Source: Streptomyces sp. ITFR-16 (GTDB lineage: Bacteria > Actinomycetota > Actinomycetes > Streptomycetales > Streptomycetaceae). Taken from it: a stretch of DNA of 64,000 nt. The position numbers were made by a program, and so were the translations under genes. The notes under the pieces are model-generated. The model made no database searches. It had not been told where the DNA came from and saw only the letters and a list, made by a program, of their open reading frames with translations. Location of the stretch: positions 2,852,001 through 2,916,000 of the forward strand of contig NZ_CP134609.1 in the NCBI RefSeq assembly GCF_031844705.1, read 5' to 3'. Shown here piece after piece: positions 38,216 through 47,794 of the stretch; the stretch's first letter is position 1, and each line of letters begins with the position of its first letter.

Positions 38216-39517
38216 ATGACGCCGGTTCCCCACCGCAGCCACGCAGACGACCTGCTCTCGTTCATCAGGGCCAGCCCCTCCCCCTACCACGCCGTGGCGA
38301 GCGCCGCCCAGCGGCTGGAGAAGGCGGGCTTCCGCGAACTGCGGGGCACCGACGACTGGACGGGCACCACCGGCGGCAGCTTCGTCGTCCACGGGGGCGC
38401 GCTGATCGCCTGGTACGCCCCCGAGTCCGCGCCGGCGCACACGCCGTTCCGGATCGTCGGCACCCACACCGACTCGCCGAACCTGCGGATCAAGCCCACC
38501 CCGGACACCGGATCGGCGGGCTGGCGGCAGATCGCGGTGGAGATCTACGGCGGAGTGCCGCTGAACACCTGGCTCGACCGCGACCTGGGCATTTCGGGCC
38601 GGCTCGCGCTGCGCGGCCCCGGCGGCAGGACCGACTCCCGGCTCATCCAGATCGACGAACCGCTGCTGCGGGTGCCGCAGCTGGCGATCCACCTCGACCG
38701 TTCCGTCAACGAGGGTCTGGCGCTGGACCGCCAGCGCCACATCGCGCCCATCTGGTCGCTCGGCGACGCCGAGGAGGGGGCGCTGCTGCGCCGGGTCGCG
38801 GCGGCGGCGGAGGCCGACCCGGACGAGGTGCTGGGCTGGGACCTGATGCTCCATGACATCCAGCCGCCCGGGTACCTGGGCGCGGAGCGGGAGTTCGTGG
38901 TCGCGCCCCGGCTGGACAACCTGGTGTCGGTGCACGCCGGGGTCACCGCCCTGGTCGCCGCCGCGACGGCCGCCGAGGAGCCCGCGTACGTCCCGGTCCT
39001 GGCGGCCTTCGACCACGAGGAGGTCGGCAGCGGCTCGGACACGGGCGCGCAGAGCCCGATGCTGGAGCGGGTCCTGAGCCGGTCCGTCACGGCCCGGGGC
39101 GGCAGCTCCGAGGACTGGTCGCGGGCGCTGGCCGGCGCCTTCTGCGTCTCGGCCGACATGTCGCACGCGGTGCACCCCAACTACGCGGAGCGCCACGATC
39201 CCGGCCACCAGCCGCTGCCCAACTGCGGCCCCACGGTCAAGGTCAACGTCAACCAGCGCTACGCGACGGACTCGACCGGGATCGCGGTGTTCGCGTCGGC
39301 CTGCGAGCGGGCGGGCGCGCCCTGGCAGCCGTTCGTCTCCAACAACGCGATGCCGTGCGGCACCTCGATCGGCCCGCTGACGGCGGCCCGGCTGGGCGTG
39401 CAGACCGTCGACGTGGGCGTGCCGGGGCTCTCGATGCACTCCGCGCGCGAGCTGTGCGGGGCGGACGACCCGGGGCACCTGGCGGCGATCCTGGGCGCCT
39501 TCGTGACGTCCGGCTGA
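38216..39517 (+). CDS. M18 aspartyl aminopeptidase
   Basis: 433 residues. It removes N-terminal acidic residues from peptides in the cytosol. Zinc and catalytic motifs are RIVGTHTDSPNLRIKP (first His/Asp), APRLDNLVSVHAG, AAFDHEEVGSGSDTGAQSP (Glu-Glu), SADMSHAVHPNY, and the C-terminal His in GVPGLSMHSARE. The ATG at 38216 fits the family N-terminus (DLLSFIRASPSPYHAV). About 180 bp without obvious features separates it from the MFS gene. Confidence 0.93.
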   Translation: MTPVPHRSHADDLLSFIRASPSPYHAVASAAQRLEKAGFRELRGTDDWTGTTGGSFVVHGGALIAWYAPESAPAHTPFRIVGTHTDSPNLRIKPTPDTGSAGWRQIAVEIYGGVPLNTWLDRDLGISGRLALRGPGGRTDSRLIQIDEPLLRVPQLAIHLDRSVNEGLALDRQRHIAPIWSLGDAEEGALLRRVAAAAEADPDEVLGWDLMLHDIQPPGYLGAEREFVVAPRLDNLVSVHAGVTALVAAATAAEEPAYVPVLAAFDHEEVGSGSDTGAQSPMLERVLSRSVTARGGSSEDWSRALAGAFCVSADMSHAVHPNYAERHDPGHQPLPNCGPTVKVNVNQRYATDSTGIAVFASACERAGAPWQPFVSNNAMPCGTSIGPLTAARLGVQTVDVGVPGLSMHSARELCGADDPGHLAAILGAFVTSG

Positions 39518-39521
39518 GGGG

Positions 39522-39559
39522 GCGTGACGGGGAGGGGCGTGCGCCCCTCCCCGTCACGC
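39522..39559. terminator. Bidirectional hairpin after the aminopeptidase
   Basis: An 18-bp perfect stem, GCGTGACGGGGAGGGGCG (39522-39539) with 39542-39559, between convergent genes. Confidence 0.85.
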
Positions 39560-39567
39560 CTGAGCGG

Positions 39568-41091
39568 TTACGCGAAGCGCTGCTTCGCGCTGCCGTCGCA
39601 GGGCTGGAGCCGCAGCGGGTCATGGGCCCCCGCCAGGGTCGCGCAGAGCCCGGTCGAGGCGGCCGGGCGCAGGGTGCCCGACTGCTGGACGAACTGCTGG
39701 TTGGCGGCGCCCGAGCAGTTGTAGAGGATCAGGGCGGCGCCGGCCCGGTAGTCGGCGCCCGGGACGTCCAGGCAGCGGTCGTGGCTCAGCTGCGTGCGCA
39801 GCGTCCTGGTGGCGGAGTCGTACCACCAGCCCTGGTTGCGGCCGCCGTGGCACTCCCACCCGGTGACGCCGGTGTTGTTGCGGGTGACGGAGGCGGGTGC
39901 GTCCAGGCAGCTGCCCGTCGCCTCGCCGCGTACGGGCTCGAAGAGGTCGTCCCAGGCGGCGGGCTGGAGGACCGGCTTGCCGGTGCTCGCCGGGTCGGCG
40001 CAGCTCGCCTCGCGCAGGCCCGAGTTGTAGATCTGGGTCAGGCAGGCGGCGAAGGCGCCGTGGCCGGCCGCGTTCGGGTGGAAGGACTGGCGCACCGAGT
40101 TGGAGTCCGGCGGGAAGTGCGACAGGTCGATGTAGAGACCGCGGGCCCAGGTGGACTCGCTGCACACCTCGTGGCCGTGGAAGAGGCGCGAGTTGTCGAG
40201 GTAGACGGCTCCGGTGTCGGCGGCCGCCCTGCGCATGCCGCGCTCGAAGGCGGGGACGGCGGTGTTGCGGCCCCAGGCGGCGTCGGAGTCGTATCCGGCG
40301 CAGCCGCCGGGAAGCTTGCCGGGGAAGTTCGGGTTGTCGTAGAAGTCCGGGCCGATGGGGCTCGGGTAGCCCATGACGACGAGCTTGTAGTCGCTGTCGG
40401 CGTAACCGGCGCCGGTCATCACCGTGCGCAGGTCGCGCACGGTCTTCTCGACCTTGGGGACGAGTCCGTCGACGCGGGCCTGCCAGCCGCCCTCGTACTT
40501 GGGCCGGCAGGTCCCCTGGATGAGGACCCAGCGCTCGACGCAGTCCGTCATGACCGGGCCGAACTGGAGGTCGTCGTTGGCACCCGCCACCAGCACGATC
40601 ATCTTGATGCGGGTGTTGCGCGCCTTGATGGCCAGGCTGTCGCTCTGCACCAGCTCGTCGGCGTACTGCTTGGAGCCGCCGATGACGATGTTTCCGGTGT
40701 ACGCGCCCGAGCAGGAGACGTTGTACGTGACGTCGGCCGGGATCCCGGTGCGGTGGATGGCGGCGTCGGGCGAGCGGTGGCACCAGTTGTCGGGCCCGTT
40801 GGTGCCCGCCTCGTACGTGCCGACGCCCTCGCCGGAGATCTCGCTGTCGCCGAGCGAGATGAGTCCGGTCTTGCGCTCGGCGAGCGGGCGCTCGGCCGGG
40901 TCGCCGTACAGCCGGGTGGCCTCCGCGGCGCGGACGGCCTCCAGCTCCGGCGGCAGGGCGGTGGATGCGGTACTGGTGGTACCGGGCTGTGCGGCTGTCG
41001 CCGGTCCGGCGGCGGCCGTCCCGCCGAGCGCGGCCGCCATGGCGGCGGCGGCCGCGACCGTACATCTCAGTCGGTATCTCGTGCGCCTCAT
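39568..41091 (-). CDS. Secreted SGNH hydrolase with ricin-type lectin domain
   Basis: 507 residues. Signal peptide about 1-34 (CTVAAAAAMAAALGGTAAAG, ending ATAA-Q). The SGNH esterase/lipase domain spans about 75-355, with block I LISLGDSEISGEG (nucleophile Ser), block III VLVAGANDD (Asn variant of GxND) and block V RQSFHPNAAGHGAF (catalytic His). A ricin B β-trefoil follows at about 385-507 with Q-x-W-type repeats (NQGWWYD, CLDVPG, NQQFVQ), which should bind carbohydrate. It is probably an extracellular polysaccharide deacetylase or lipase; the substrate is unknown. It is divergent from fumC. Confidence 0.9.
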   Translation of the reverse strand: MRRTRYRLRCTVAAAAAMAAALGGTAAAGPATAAQPGTTSTASTALPPELEAVRAAEATRLYGDPAERPLAERKTGLISLGDSEISGEGVGTYEAGTNGPDNWCHRSPDAAIHRTGIPADVTYNVSCSGAYTGNIVIGGSKQYADELVQSDSLAIKARNTRIKMIVLVAGANDDLQFGPVMTDCVERWVLIQGTCRPKYEGGWQARVDGLVPKVEKTVRDLRTVMTGAGYADSDYKLVVMGYPSPIGPDFYDNPNFPGKLPGGCAGYDSDAAWGRNTAVPAFERGMRRAAADTGAVYLDNSRLFHGHEVCSESTWARGLYIDLSHFPPDSNSVRQSFHPNAAGHGAFAACLTQIYNSGLREASCADPASTGKPVLQPAAWDDLFEPVRGEATGSCLDAPASVTRNNTGVTGWECHGGRNQGWWYDSATRTLRTQLSHDRCLDVPGADYRAGAALILYNCSGAANQQFVQQSGTLRPAASTGLCATLAGAHDPLRLQPCDGSAKQRFA

Positions 41092-41198
41092 TGCGCCTCC
41101 CGCGGTTGTGGTTACCCCCGGTATTTACTGGTCGGTAGGCCACTTGGGAATACATAGAACAAGACAAGTGCTCATCTTTTTCAGGAGGTTGAACGCAC

Positions 41199-42623
41199 AT
41201 GAGTGACGAAACGGTCCGGAACGACGACATCGCGGCCGGCGGGGACTACCGGGTCGAGCACGACTCGATGGGCGAGGTGAAGGTCCCGGCCGGCGCGAAG
41301 TGGCGGGCCCAGACCCAGCGGGCCGTGGAGAACTTCCCCATCTCAGGGCAGCGCCTTGAGCGGGCCCACATCGAGGCCCTGGCCCGGATCAAGGCGGCCG
41401 CCGCCAAGGTCAACGCCGAGCTGAAGGTCCTCGACCCGGAGATCGCGGACGCCGTCCAGGACGCGGCGGCGGAGGTCGCGGGGGGCCGCTGGGACGCGCA
41501 CTTCCCGATCGACGTCTTCCAGACCGGCTCGGGCACCTCGTCGAACATGAACACCAACGAGGTGATCGCGACGCTGGCGACCGAGCGCCTCGGCCGCGAG
41601 GTCCACCCCAACGACCACGTCAACGCCTCGCAGTCCTCCAACGACGTCTTCCCCTCCTCCATCCACATCGCCGCGACCGGCGCCGTGACGGGCGACCTGA
41701 TCCCCGCCCTGGACCATCTGGCGGCCTCGCTGGAGCGCAAGTCCGTCGAGTTCGCCGCGGTCGTGAAGTCGGGCCGCACCCATCTGATGGACGCCACACC
41801 GGTCACTCTCGGCCAGGAGTTCGGCGGGTACGCCGCGCAGATCCGCTACGGCATCGAGCGGCTGTACGCCTCGCTCCCCCGCCTCGCCGAGCTGCCGCTG
41901 GGCGGTACGGCGGTGGGCACCGGCATCAACACCCCGCCCGGCTTCTCGGCCGCCGTCATCGCCGAGGTCGCCCGGGTCACCGGGCTGCCGCTCACCGAGG
42001 CGCGCGACCACTTCGAGGCGCAGGGCGCGCGGGACGGCCTGGTGGAGACCTCCGGCCAGCTCCGGACGATCGCGGTCTCGCTGACCAAGATCTCCAACGA
42101 TCTGCGCTGGATGGCCTCGGGCCCGCGCACCGGACTGGCCGAGATCAGCCTCCCCGACCTCCAGCCGGGCTCGTCGATCATGCCGGGGAAGGTGAATCCG
42201 GTCATTCCCGAGGCCGTCCTCATGGTCGCCGCGCAGGTGACGGGGAACGACGCGACGGTGGCCGCCGCGGGCGCCGCCGGCAACTTCGAGCTGAACGTGA
42301 TGCTCCCGGTCATCGCGAAGAACCTGCTGGAGTCGGTCCGGCTGCTCGCCAACGTCTCCCGGCTGCTCGCGGACCGCACGGTCGACGGGATCACCGCGCA
42401 CGTGGAGCGGGCCAGGGAGTACGCGGAGTCCTCCCCGTCCGTCGTCACCCCGCTGAACAAGTACATCGGCTACGAGGAGGCGGCGAAGGTCGCCAAGAAG
42501 TCCCTCGCCGAGCGGAAGACGATCCGCGAGGTGGTGCTGGAGTCGGGGTACGTCGAACGCGGCGACCTCACGGTGGAGCAGCTGGACGAGGCCCTGGACG
42601 TGTTGCGTATGACCCGCCCGTGA
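41199..42623 (+). CDS. fumC: Class II fumarate hydratase
   Basis: 474 residues, homotetrameric, cofactor-free fumarase. It shows [36 protein letters not shown], the general base region [18 protein letters not shown], and the superfamily signature [15 protein letters not shown] (about 323-337). AGGAGG at 41181-41186 gives a good ribosome site. It complements the class I enzyme 5.6 kb upstream. It should keep the TCA cycle working when iron is scarce or oxidants damage Fe-S clusters. Confidence 0.96.
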   Translation: MSDETVRNDDIAAGGDYRVEHDSMGEVKVPAGAKWRAQTQRAVENFPISGQRLERAHIEALARIKAAAAKVNAELKVLDPEIADAVQDAAAEVAGGRWDAHFPIDVFQTGSGTSSNMNTNEVIATLATERLGREVHPNDHVNASQSSNDVFPSSIHIAATGAVTGDLIPALDHLAASLERKSVEFAAVVKSGRTHLMDATPVTLGQEFGGYAAQIRYGIERLYASLPRLAELPLGGTAVGTGINTPPGFSAAVIAEVARVTGLPLTEARDHFEAQGARDGLVETSGQLRTIAVSLTKISNDLRWMASGPRTGLAEISLPDLQPGSSIMPGKVNPVIPEAVLMVAAQVTGNDATVAAAGAAGNFELNVMLPVIAKNLLESVRLLANVSRLLADRTVDGITAHVERAREYAESSPSVVTPLNKYIGYEEAAKVAKKSLAERKTIREVVLESGYVERGDLTVEQLDEALDVLRMTRP

Positions 42624-42700
42624 CGTGCGCCGCTGCGACGGGGCGGCGCGCTCGCCCGGAGGGGCCGCCCCCCGATTGCAGGCCCCTCTAAGATCTCTCC

Positions 42701-43420
42701 ATGACAGGTACCGGAGGGACCGAGCGCTGGGCGCCGGGTGATCAGATCCTGTGGCGCTACCGCGGCAACGGACCGCGCGGGCGCGGCCCCGGGGCCGGCG
42801 GGACTCCGTATCCGTTCCACATCTGCCGTCCGGTCACGGTCGTCCAGGACACCGAGGAACTGCTCGCCGTCTGGGTGGCGCCCGGCACCGAGTGCGTGAA
42901 GCCGGTGCTGGCGAACGGCACCGACGTGCACGCCGAGCCGCTCGCCACCCGGTACACCGCCCCGCGCACCACCGCCCGCTCGCCCTGGCTGGGCAACGGG
43001 GTGCTGAAGCTGGCCCGGCCCGGCGAGCCCTGGTCGGTCTGGCTGTTCTGGGAGCGCGGCTGGCAGTTCCGCAGCTGGTACGTGAACCTGGAGGAGCCGC
43101 GCACCCGCTGGGCCGGCGGCATCGACTCCGAGGACCACTTCCTCGACATCTCCGTCTACCCGGACCGCAGCTGGCTCTGGCGCGACGAGGACGAGTTCGA
43201 CCAGGCCCAGCGGGTCGGGCTGATCACGCCCGAGGTCGCACGGCAGGTACGGGCGGCGGGGCGCGCGGCGGTCGGCGTCATCCGCGACTGGGGGACGCCG
43301 TTCCGGGACGGCTGGGAGGACTGGCGGCCCGATCCGCACTGGCGCGTGCCCGTCCTGCCCGACGACTGGAACCGGCTGCCGGATGACTGGGACCGTACCC
43401 CCTCCGCCATGACGTCATGA
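42701..43420 (+). CDS. DUF402 protein
   Basis: 239 residues. The DUF402 β-barrel core is seen as WSVWLFWERGWQFRSWYVNLEEP, DSEDHFLDISVYPD and WLWRDEDEFDQA, with a C-terminal helix VARQVRAAGRAAVGVIRDWG. Members include nucleoside diphosphate phosphatases and FomD-like hydrolases using divalent metals; the acidic SEDHFLD and DEDEF clusters fit metal binding. The physiological role is unknown. It is 77 nt after fumC, so possibly co-transcribed. Confidence 0.85.
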   Translation: MTGTGGTERWAPGDQILWRYRGNGPRGRGPGAGGTPYPFHICRPVTVVQDTEELLAVWVAPGTECVKPVLANGTDVHAEPLATRYTAPRTTARSPWLGNGVLKLARPGEPWSVWLFWERGWQFRSWYVNLEEPRTRWAGGIDSEDHFLDISVYPDRSWLWRDEDEFDQAQRVGLITPEVARQVRAAGRAAVGVIRDWGTPFRDGWEDWRPDPHWRVPVLPDDWNRLPDDWDRTPSAMTS

Positions 43421-43806
43421 GACCCTTGATGCACCCCAGGGGGGCAAACGTAGGATCGTCCCGAGGAAGGCGGCCGATCCCCAACCGGCCGGTGCGGCAC
43501 ACGACCTGACCGCGAGTCACCGGGTCGTCGCACCCGCCGCACGCTTCATGGACCGCATCAGCCGTACGAGCAGCACGAGTTGCCCGCATCGCATGAGCCA
43601 CTACGAGGGGGTGGAGACGTGCTCGCTGTCCGCCGCCACGCCTCCGGAAACGTTGTCACCGACACCCCGCGCAGACATCCGGTTTCGGCCCCGTTGGCCG
43701 GGGCAGGCGGAGTCAGCCGTTGTTATTGCCGCTCTTGGCGGGGCACAGTAGCGCCCCACGAGGTGATTGCCTCATACAACCGGCCCGGACGGACGGAACC
43801 CCACGC
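43421..43806. other. Intergenic region before the phosphatase gene
   Basis: 386 bp. Short open frames here look spurious. No terminator-grade hairpin is seen. The segment just before 43807 probably carries the promoter of the phosphatase gene. Frames open upstream of 43807 make the exact start of that gene uncertain. Confidence 0.4.
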
Positions 43807-45723
43807 GTGACGGAGCACCCCACCTCCCACGAAGGCCGGCAGCCACTCGCCGCCCGGTCGCAGGAACGCACCCGGCCCCGGCAGCGGGATGCCGCCTCGG
43901 CGGCTGCCGCCGCCTCCGCGGCGATCCCGGCCCCGGCCAAGGGACCGAATCCGGCCGTGGCCGGCACCGGCCCCGCGGCGGGCCAGGACCCGCAGGCGGC
44001 TGCCCGTCGCGAGGGCGACCGGCTGCGCTTCGTGGGGGCAGCGACCCGGCGGATCGCCCGGGGCATAGACCTGGACGAGATCGTGCTGGGACTGTGCCGG
44101 GCCAGTGTGCCGACGTTCTCCGACGCCATACTCGTCTACCTCCGCGACCCGCTGCCGGTCGGCGACGAGCGGCCCGTCAACCCGTTCGTGCTGCGGCTGC
44201 GCCGCTCGGACCGGCTGCGGCTGACCGACGAGGAGACCGAGAACCTCCCGGAGAGCGAGCGGCTGCGGCTGCCCGCCCTCGACCCGCAGGCCGATCTGAC
44301 GCCCGCCGCCGAGCTGTGCGAGGTCCGGGCCGGCGGTGCGCTGGCCGAGGTGCTGCGCGGGGTGCGGCCGGTCTTCGGCGACTCCGCCGCCGCCCGGGTC
44401 GCCCTGCCGGAGCTGCTCGGCGCGGACCGTACGGTGCCCTCGGGCCACCGGGCGATCCTGGCCCCGCTGCGCGGCAGGCGCCGGGTGATCGGCGCCGCGG
44501 TCTTCCTGCGCGGCACCGAGCGCCCGCCGTTCGAGGCCAACGACCTGCTGGTCGCGGCCCAGCTGGCGACGCACACCGCCCTCGGCATCGACAAGGCCGT
44601 GCTCTACGGGCGCGAGGCCTACATCGCCGACGAGCTCCAGCGGACCATGCTGCCCGACTCGCTCCCCCAGCCCACCGGGGTCCGGCTCGCCTCCCGCTAT
44701 CTCCCGGCCGCCGAGACGGCCCGGGTCGGCGGCGACTGGTACGACGCGATCCCGCTGCCCGGCAGCCGGGTCGCCCTGGTCGTCGGCGATGTCATGGGCC
44801 ACTCCATGACCTCCGCCGCGATCATGGGCCAGCTGCGCACCACCGCCCAGACCCTGGCCGGGCTCGACCTGCCGCCCCAGGAGGTCCTGCACCACCTCGA
44901 CGAGCAGGCCCAGCGGCTCGGCAGCGACCGCATGGCGACCTGCCTGTACGCGGTGTACGACCCCGTCGCGCACCGCATCACCATCGCCAACGCCGGCCAC
45001 CCGCCGCCCGTCCTGCTCCACCTCGGCGGCCACGCCGAGGTGCTGCGGGTCCCGCCCGGCGCCCCCATCGGGGTCGGCGGGGTCGACTTCGAGGCCGTCG
45101 AGCTGGATGCCCCGGCGGGCGCCACGCTCCTCCTCTACACCGACGGTCTGGTGGAGTCGCGGCTGCGGGACGTCTGGACCGGCATCGAGCAGCTGCGCGA
45201 GCGGCTCGCCACCACCGCCCGGCTGACCGGCCCCGACCACTCGCCGCCGCTGGAGGCCCTCTGCGACGACGTGCTGGACATGCTCGGTCCCGGCGACCGG
45301 GACGACGACATCGCGCTGCTCGCCGCCCGCTTCGACGGGATCGCCCCGAGCGACGTGGCGTACTGGTTCCTGGAACCGGAGGACTCCGCCCCCGGGCGGG
45401 CCCGCAGGCTGGCCCGCAGGGCGCTCAGCCGGTGGGGGCTCGACGACCTCTCGGACTCGGTCGAGCTGCTGGTCAGCGAGGTGGTGACCAATGCCGTGCG
45501 GTACGCGGAGCGGCCGGTGACGCTGCGGCTGCTGCGCACCGACATCCTGCGCTGCGAGGTCGGCGACGACGCCCCGCAGCTGCCCCGGCAGCGCCGGGCC
45601 CGGGACATGGACGAGGGTGGCCGGGGGCTGTTCCTGGTCAACCGGCTGGCCCGGCGCTGGGGTGCGACCCGGCTGTCGACCGGCAAGGTCGTCTGGTTCG
45701 AGATGCCGACCCGGGGGCAATGA
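43807..45723 (+). CDS. GAF-SpoIIE phosphatase with C-terminal HATPase
   Basis: 638 residues. A disordered Ala/Pro-rich N-terminus (1-65) is followed by a GAF-like sensor (about 70-270), a SpoIIE/PP2C serine phosphatase (about 290-500: ARVGGDWYDAIPL, VVGDVMGHSM, LLLYTDGLVESR, DDDIALLAARF, all metal-binding Asp present), and an RsbW-like ATPase (about 515-635: SEVVTNAVRYAE, DEGGRGLFLVNRLA). Such enzymes act in partner-switching control of sigma factors; this one could dephosphorylate an anti-anti-sigma and carry a kinase domain in the same chain. It starts at a GTG (43807), with alternatives upstream. Confidence 0.88.
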   Translation: MTEHPTSHEGRQPLAARSQERTRPRQRDAASAAAAASAAIPAPAKGPNPAVAGTGPAAGQDPQAAARREGDRLRFVGAATRRIARGIDLDEIVLGLCRASVPTFSDAILVYLRDPLPVGDERPVNPFVLRLRRSDRLRLTDEETENLPESERLRLPALDPQADLTPAAELCEVRAGGALAEVLRGVRPVFGDSAAARVALPELLGADRTVPSGHRAILAPLRGRRRVIGAAVFLRGTERPPFEANDLLVAAQLATHTALGIDKAVLYGREAYIADELQRTMLPDSLPQPTGVRLASRYLPAAETARVGGDWYDAIPLPGSRVALVVGDVMGHSMTSAAIMGQLRTTAQTLAGLDLPPQEVLHHLDEQAQRLGSDRMATCLYAVYDPVAHRITIANAGHPPPVLLHLGGHAEVLRVPPGAPIGVGGVDFEAVELDAPAGATLLLYTDGLVESRLRDVWTGIEQLRERLATTARLTGPDHSPPLEALCDDVLDMLGPGDRDDDIALLAARFDGIAPSDVAYWFLEPEDSAPGRARRLARRALSRWGLDDLSDSVELLVSEVVTNAVRYAERPVTLRLLRTDILRCEVGDDAPQLPRQRRARDMDEGGRGLFLVNRLARRWGATRLSTGKVVWFEMPTRGQ

Positions 45724-45859
45724 CCGAGGACGGCCCGGCCGGGCGGTCGCCGGGCCGTCACGGACGGTGACCAAATGTTGCCGTCCTCCTTCGCGCGGAG
45801 TTGACTTCAGTCGTGCATGACGCGACCTGACCGAAACCCCCACCGACGGGAGGACGCTC

Positions 45860-47329
45860 GTGACCGAGGAACCCAGGACCAGGAACGCCCCCTACACCAC
45901 CACCAACGCAGGGATCCCGGTGGAGAGCGACGCACACTCGCTCACCGTCGGAGCCGACGGCCCGATTCTGCTCCAGGACCACTACCTCATCGAGAAGATG
46001 GCCCAGTTCAACCGTGAACGGGTCCCCGAGCGGGTGGTCCATGCCAAGGGCTCGGGCGCCTACGGCATCTTCCAGGTGACCAACGACGTCAGTCAGTTCA
46101 CCAAGGCCGACCTCTTCCAGCCGGGCAAGCAGACCGCGATGCTCGCCCGCTTCTCCACGGTCGCCGGTGAGCAGGGCTCCCCCGACACCTGGCGCGACCC
46201 GCGCGGCTTCGCGCTGAAGTTCTACACCGAGCAGGGCAACTACGACATGGTCGGCAACAACACGCCGGTCTTCTTCGTACGGGACCCGATGAAGTTCCAG
46301 GACTTCATCCGCTCGCAGAAGCGCCGACCGGACAGCGGGGTCCGCGACCACGACATGCAGTGGGACTTCTGGACGCTGTCCCCCGAGTCCGCCCACCAGG
46401 TGACCTGGCTGATGGGTGACCGGGGCATCCCGAAGACCTACCGCAACATGGACGGCTTCAGCTCGCACACCTATATGTGGGTGAACGCCGGCGGCGAGCG
46501 CTTCTGGGTGAAGTACCACTTCAAGACCGACCAGGGCATCGACTTCTACACGCAGGACGAGGCCGACGCGATGGCCGGGACGGACGGTGACGTACACCGC
46601 CGCGACCTGTTCGACTCGATCAAGCGCGGCGACCACCCCAGCTGGACGCTGTCCGTGCAGATCATGCCGTTCGACGACGCCCCGGACTACCGGTTCAACC
46701 CGTTCGACCTGACGAAGGTCTGGCCGCACGGCGACTACCCGCTGACCGAGGTCGGCCGGATGACGCTGAACGAGAACCCCGAGGACTTCTTCGTCCACAT
46801 CGAACAGGCGTCCTTCGAGCCGTCGAACCTGGTGCCCGGCATCGGTCCGTCGCCCGACAAGATGCTGCTCGGCCGGCTCTTCTCGTACCCGGACACCCAC
46901 CGGTACCGGATCGGCGCGAACTACGCGCAGCTGCCGCCGAACCGGCCGCGCTTCTCGCGCAACTCGTACTCCAAGGACGGCCCGATGCGGTACGAGCCGT
47001 CGCGTACGGGGGCCGTCTACGCCCCGAACTCGTACGGTGGTCCGGAGGCGGACCTCGCGCGCTTCGGCGAGCCGGCGGGCTGGTCGACGGCGGGCGAGAT
47101 GGTGCACGAGGCGTACACCCTGCGCCGGGACGACGACGACTGGGGCCAGGCGGGCACGATGGTGCGCGAGGTCCTGGACGACGCGGCGCGCGAGCGGCTG
47201 GTGTCGAACATTTCCGGCCATCTCCTGGACGGGGTGAGCCGTCCGGTTCTGGACCGGGCGCTGCAGTACTGGCGCAACGTGGACCAGGACCTCGGCGACC
47301 GGGTCGCGAAGAAGGTCAACGGCGGCTGA
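45860..47329 (+). CDS. katA: Monofunctional haem catalase
   Basis: 489 residues, a small-subunit (clade 3-like) catalase degrading hydrogen peroxide in the cytoplasm. It shows the distal His61 in [12 protein letters not shown], the distal Asn in [13 protein letters not shown], and the proximal haem ligand Tyr at about 343 in [14 protein letters not shown]. It starts at a GTG (45860) after a GGGAGGACG site. The 136-bp upstream gap has no obvious Fur-type box. oxyR lies 12 kb away, so linkage is not operonic. Confidence 0.95.
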   Translation: MTEEPRTRNAPYTTTNAGIPVESDAHSLTVGADGPILLQDHYLIEKMAQFNRERVPERVVHAKGSGAYGIFQVTNDVSQFTKADLFQPGKQTAMLARFSTVAGEQGSPDTWRDPRGFALKFYTEQGNYDMVGNNTPVFFVRDPMKFQDFIRSQKRRPDSGVRDHDMQWDFWTLSPESAHQVTWLMGDRGIPKTYRNMDGFSSHTYMWVNAGGERFWVKYHFKTDQGIDFYTQDEADAMAGTDGDVHRRDLFDSIKRGDHPSWTLSVQIMPFDDAPDYRFNPFDLTKVWPHGDYPLTEVGRMTLNENPEDFFVHIEQASFEPSNLVPGIGPSPDKMLLGRLFSYPDTHRYRIGANYAQLPPNRPRFSRNSYSKDGPMRYEPSRTGAVYAPNSYGGPEADLARFGEPAGWSTAGEMVHEAYTLRRDDDDWGQAGTMVREVLDDAARERLVSNISGHLLDGVSRPVLDRALQYWRNVDQDLGDRVAKKVNGG

Positions 47330-47373
47330 GCCGGGTCGCCTTGTGTGGCAGTCCACGTCTGGCGACGATCCGG

Positions 47374-47790
47374 CTATTCCGGCTTGTTGATGAGAGCCGG
47401 ACAGTGGTCGACCGGGGAACGCCGCACGGTCGCCGTCGGGCCCGGTGAGGGTGGCAGTTCGAACTGGTAGCACGCCGGTCCCGGCTCGTAGCCCACGACG
47501 ACCCGGGTCCCGGCATCGTTCCGTGTGACCGTCCAGGGGCCCCCTGCCGCCTTCGCGATCTCCTGGTCGGTCACCTTTCCGTCGCTCAACGCCTGCTGAA
47601 GGCGGTACTCCGTCAGGCCGACCTGCTTGCCGAGCTTTTCCGGGGCCGGGATTTCCGGTTCGTCGAGGAAGCTGGACACGGCGAACGCCATCCAGAGGGC
47701 TGCGGCTATCACGGCCACGACAGTGGCGGCCGCGGCGACCGCGCACCCGGTCACGCGTGACCGGGTGCGCGGTGTGGAATCCTGGCTCAT
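47374..47790 (-). CDS. Small membrane-anchored protein coupled to the SGNH giant
   Basis: 138 residues. One transmembrane helix (about 15-41: CAVAAAATVVAVIAAALWMAF) anchors an outside domain containing YRLQQALSDGKVTDQEIAKA, VVGYEPGPACYQFELP and a second cysteine in VDHCPAL, likely disulfide-bonded. I recognise no family. Its ATG lies 4 nt beyond the stop of the upstream gene, so it is translationally coupled to the SGNH-bearing giant. It is a candidate immunity factor, inhibitor or surface tether for that protein; this is inference. Confidence 0.7.
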   Translation of the reverse strand: MSQDSTPRTRSRVTGCAVAAAATVVAVIAAALWMAFAVSSFLDEPEIPAPEKLGKQVGLTEYRLQQALSDGKVTDQEIAKAAGGPWTVTRNDAGTRVVVGYEPGPACYQFELPPSPGPTATVRRSPVDHCPALINKPE

Positions 47791-47794
47791 CCGG

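Noticed and set aside
41100..41198. A riboswitch or leader RNA upstream of fumC
   Set aside because: Only about 100 bp with no stable conserved fold recognised; it looks like an ordinary divergent promoter gap.
43723..45843. A 706-codon minus-strand frame opposite the phosphatase gene
   Set aside because: Shadow frame; low-complexity Arg/Gly/Val product, while the plus strand has full SpoIIE and HATPase motifs.
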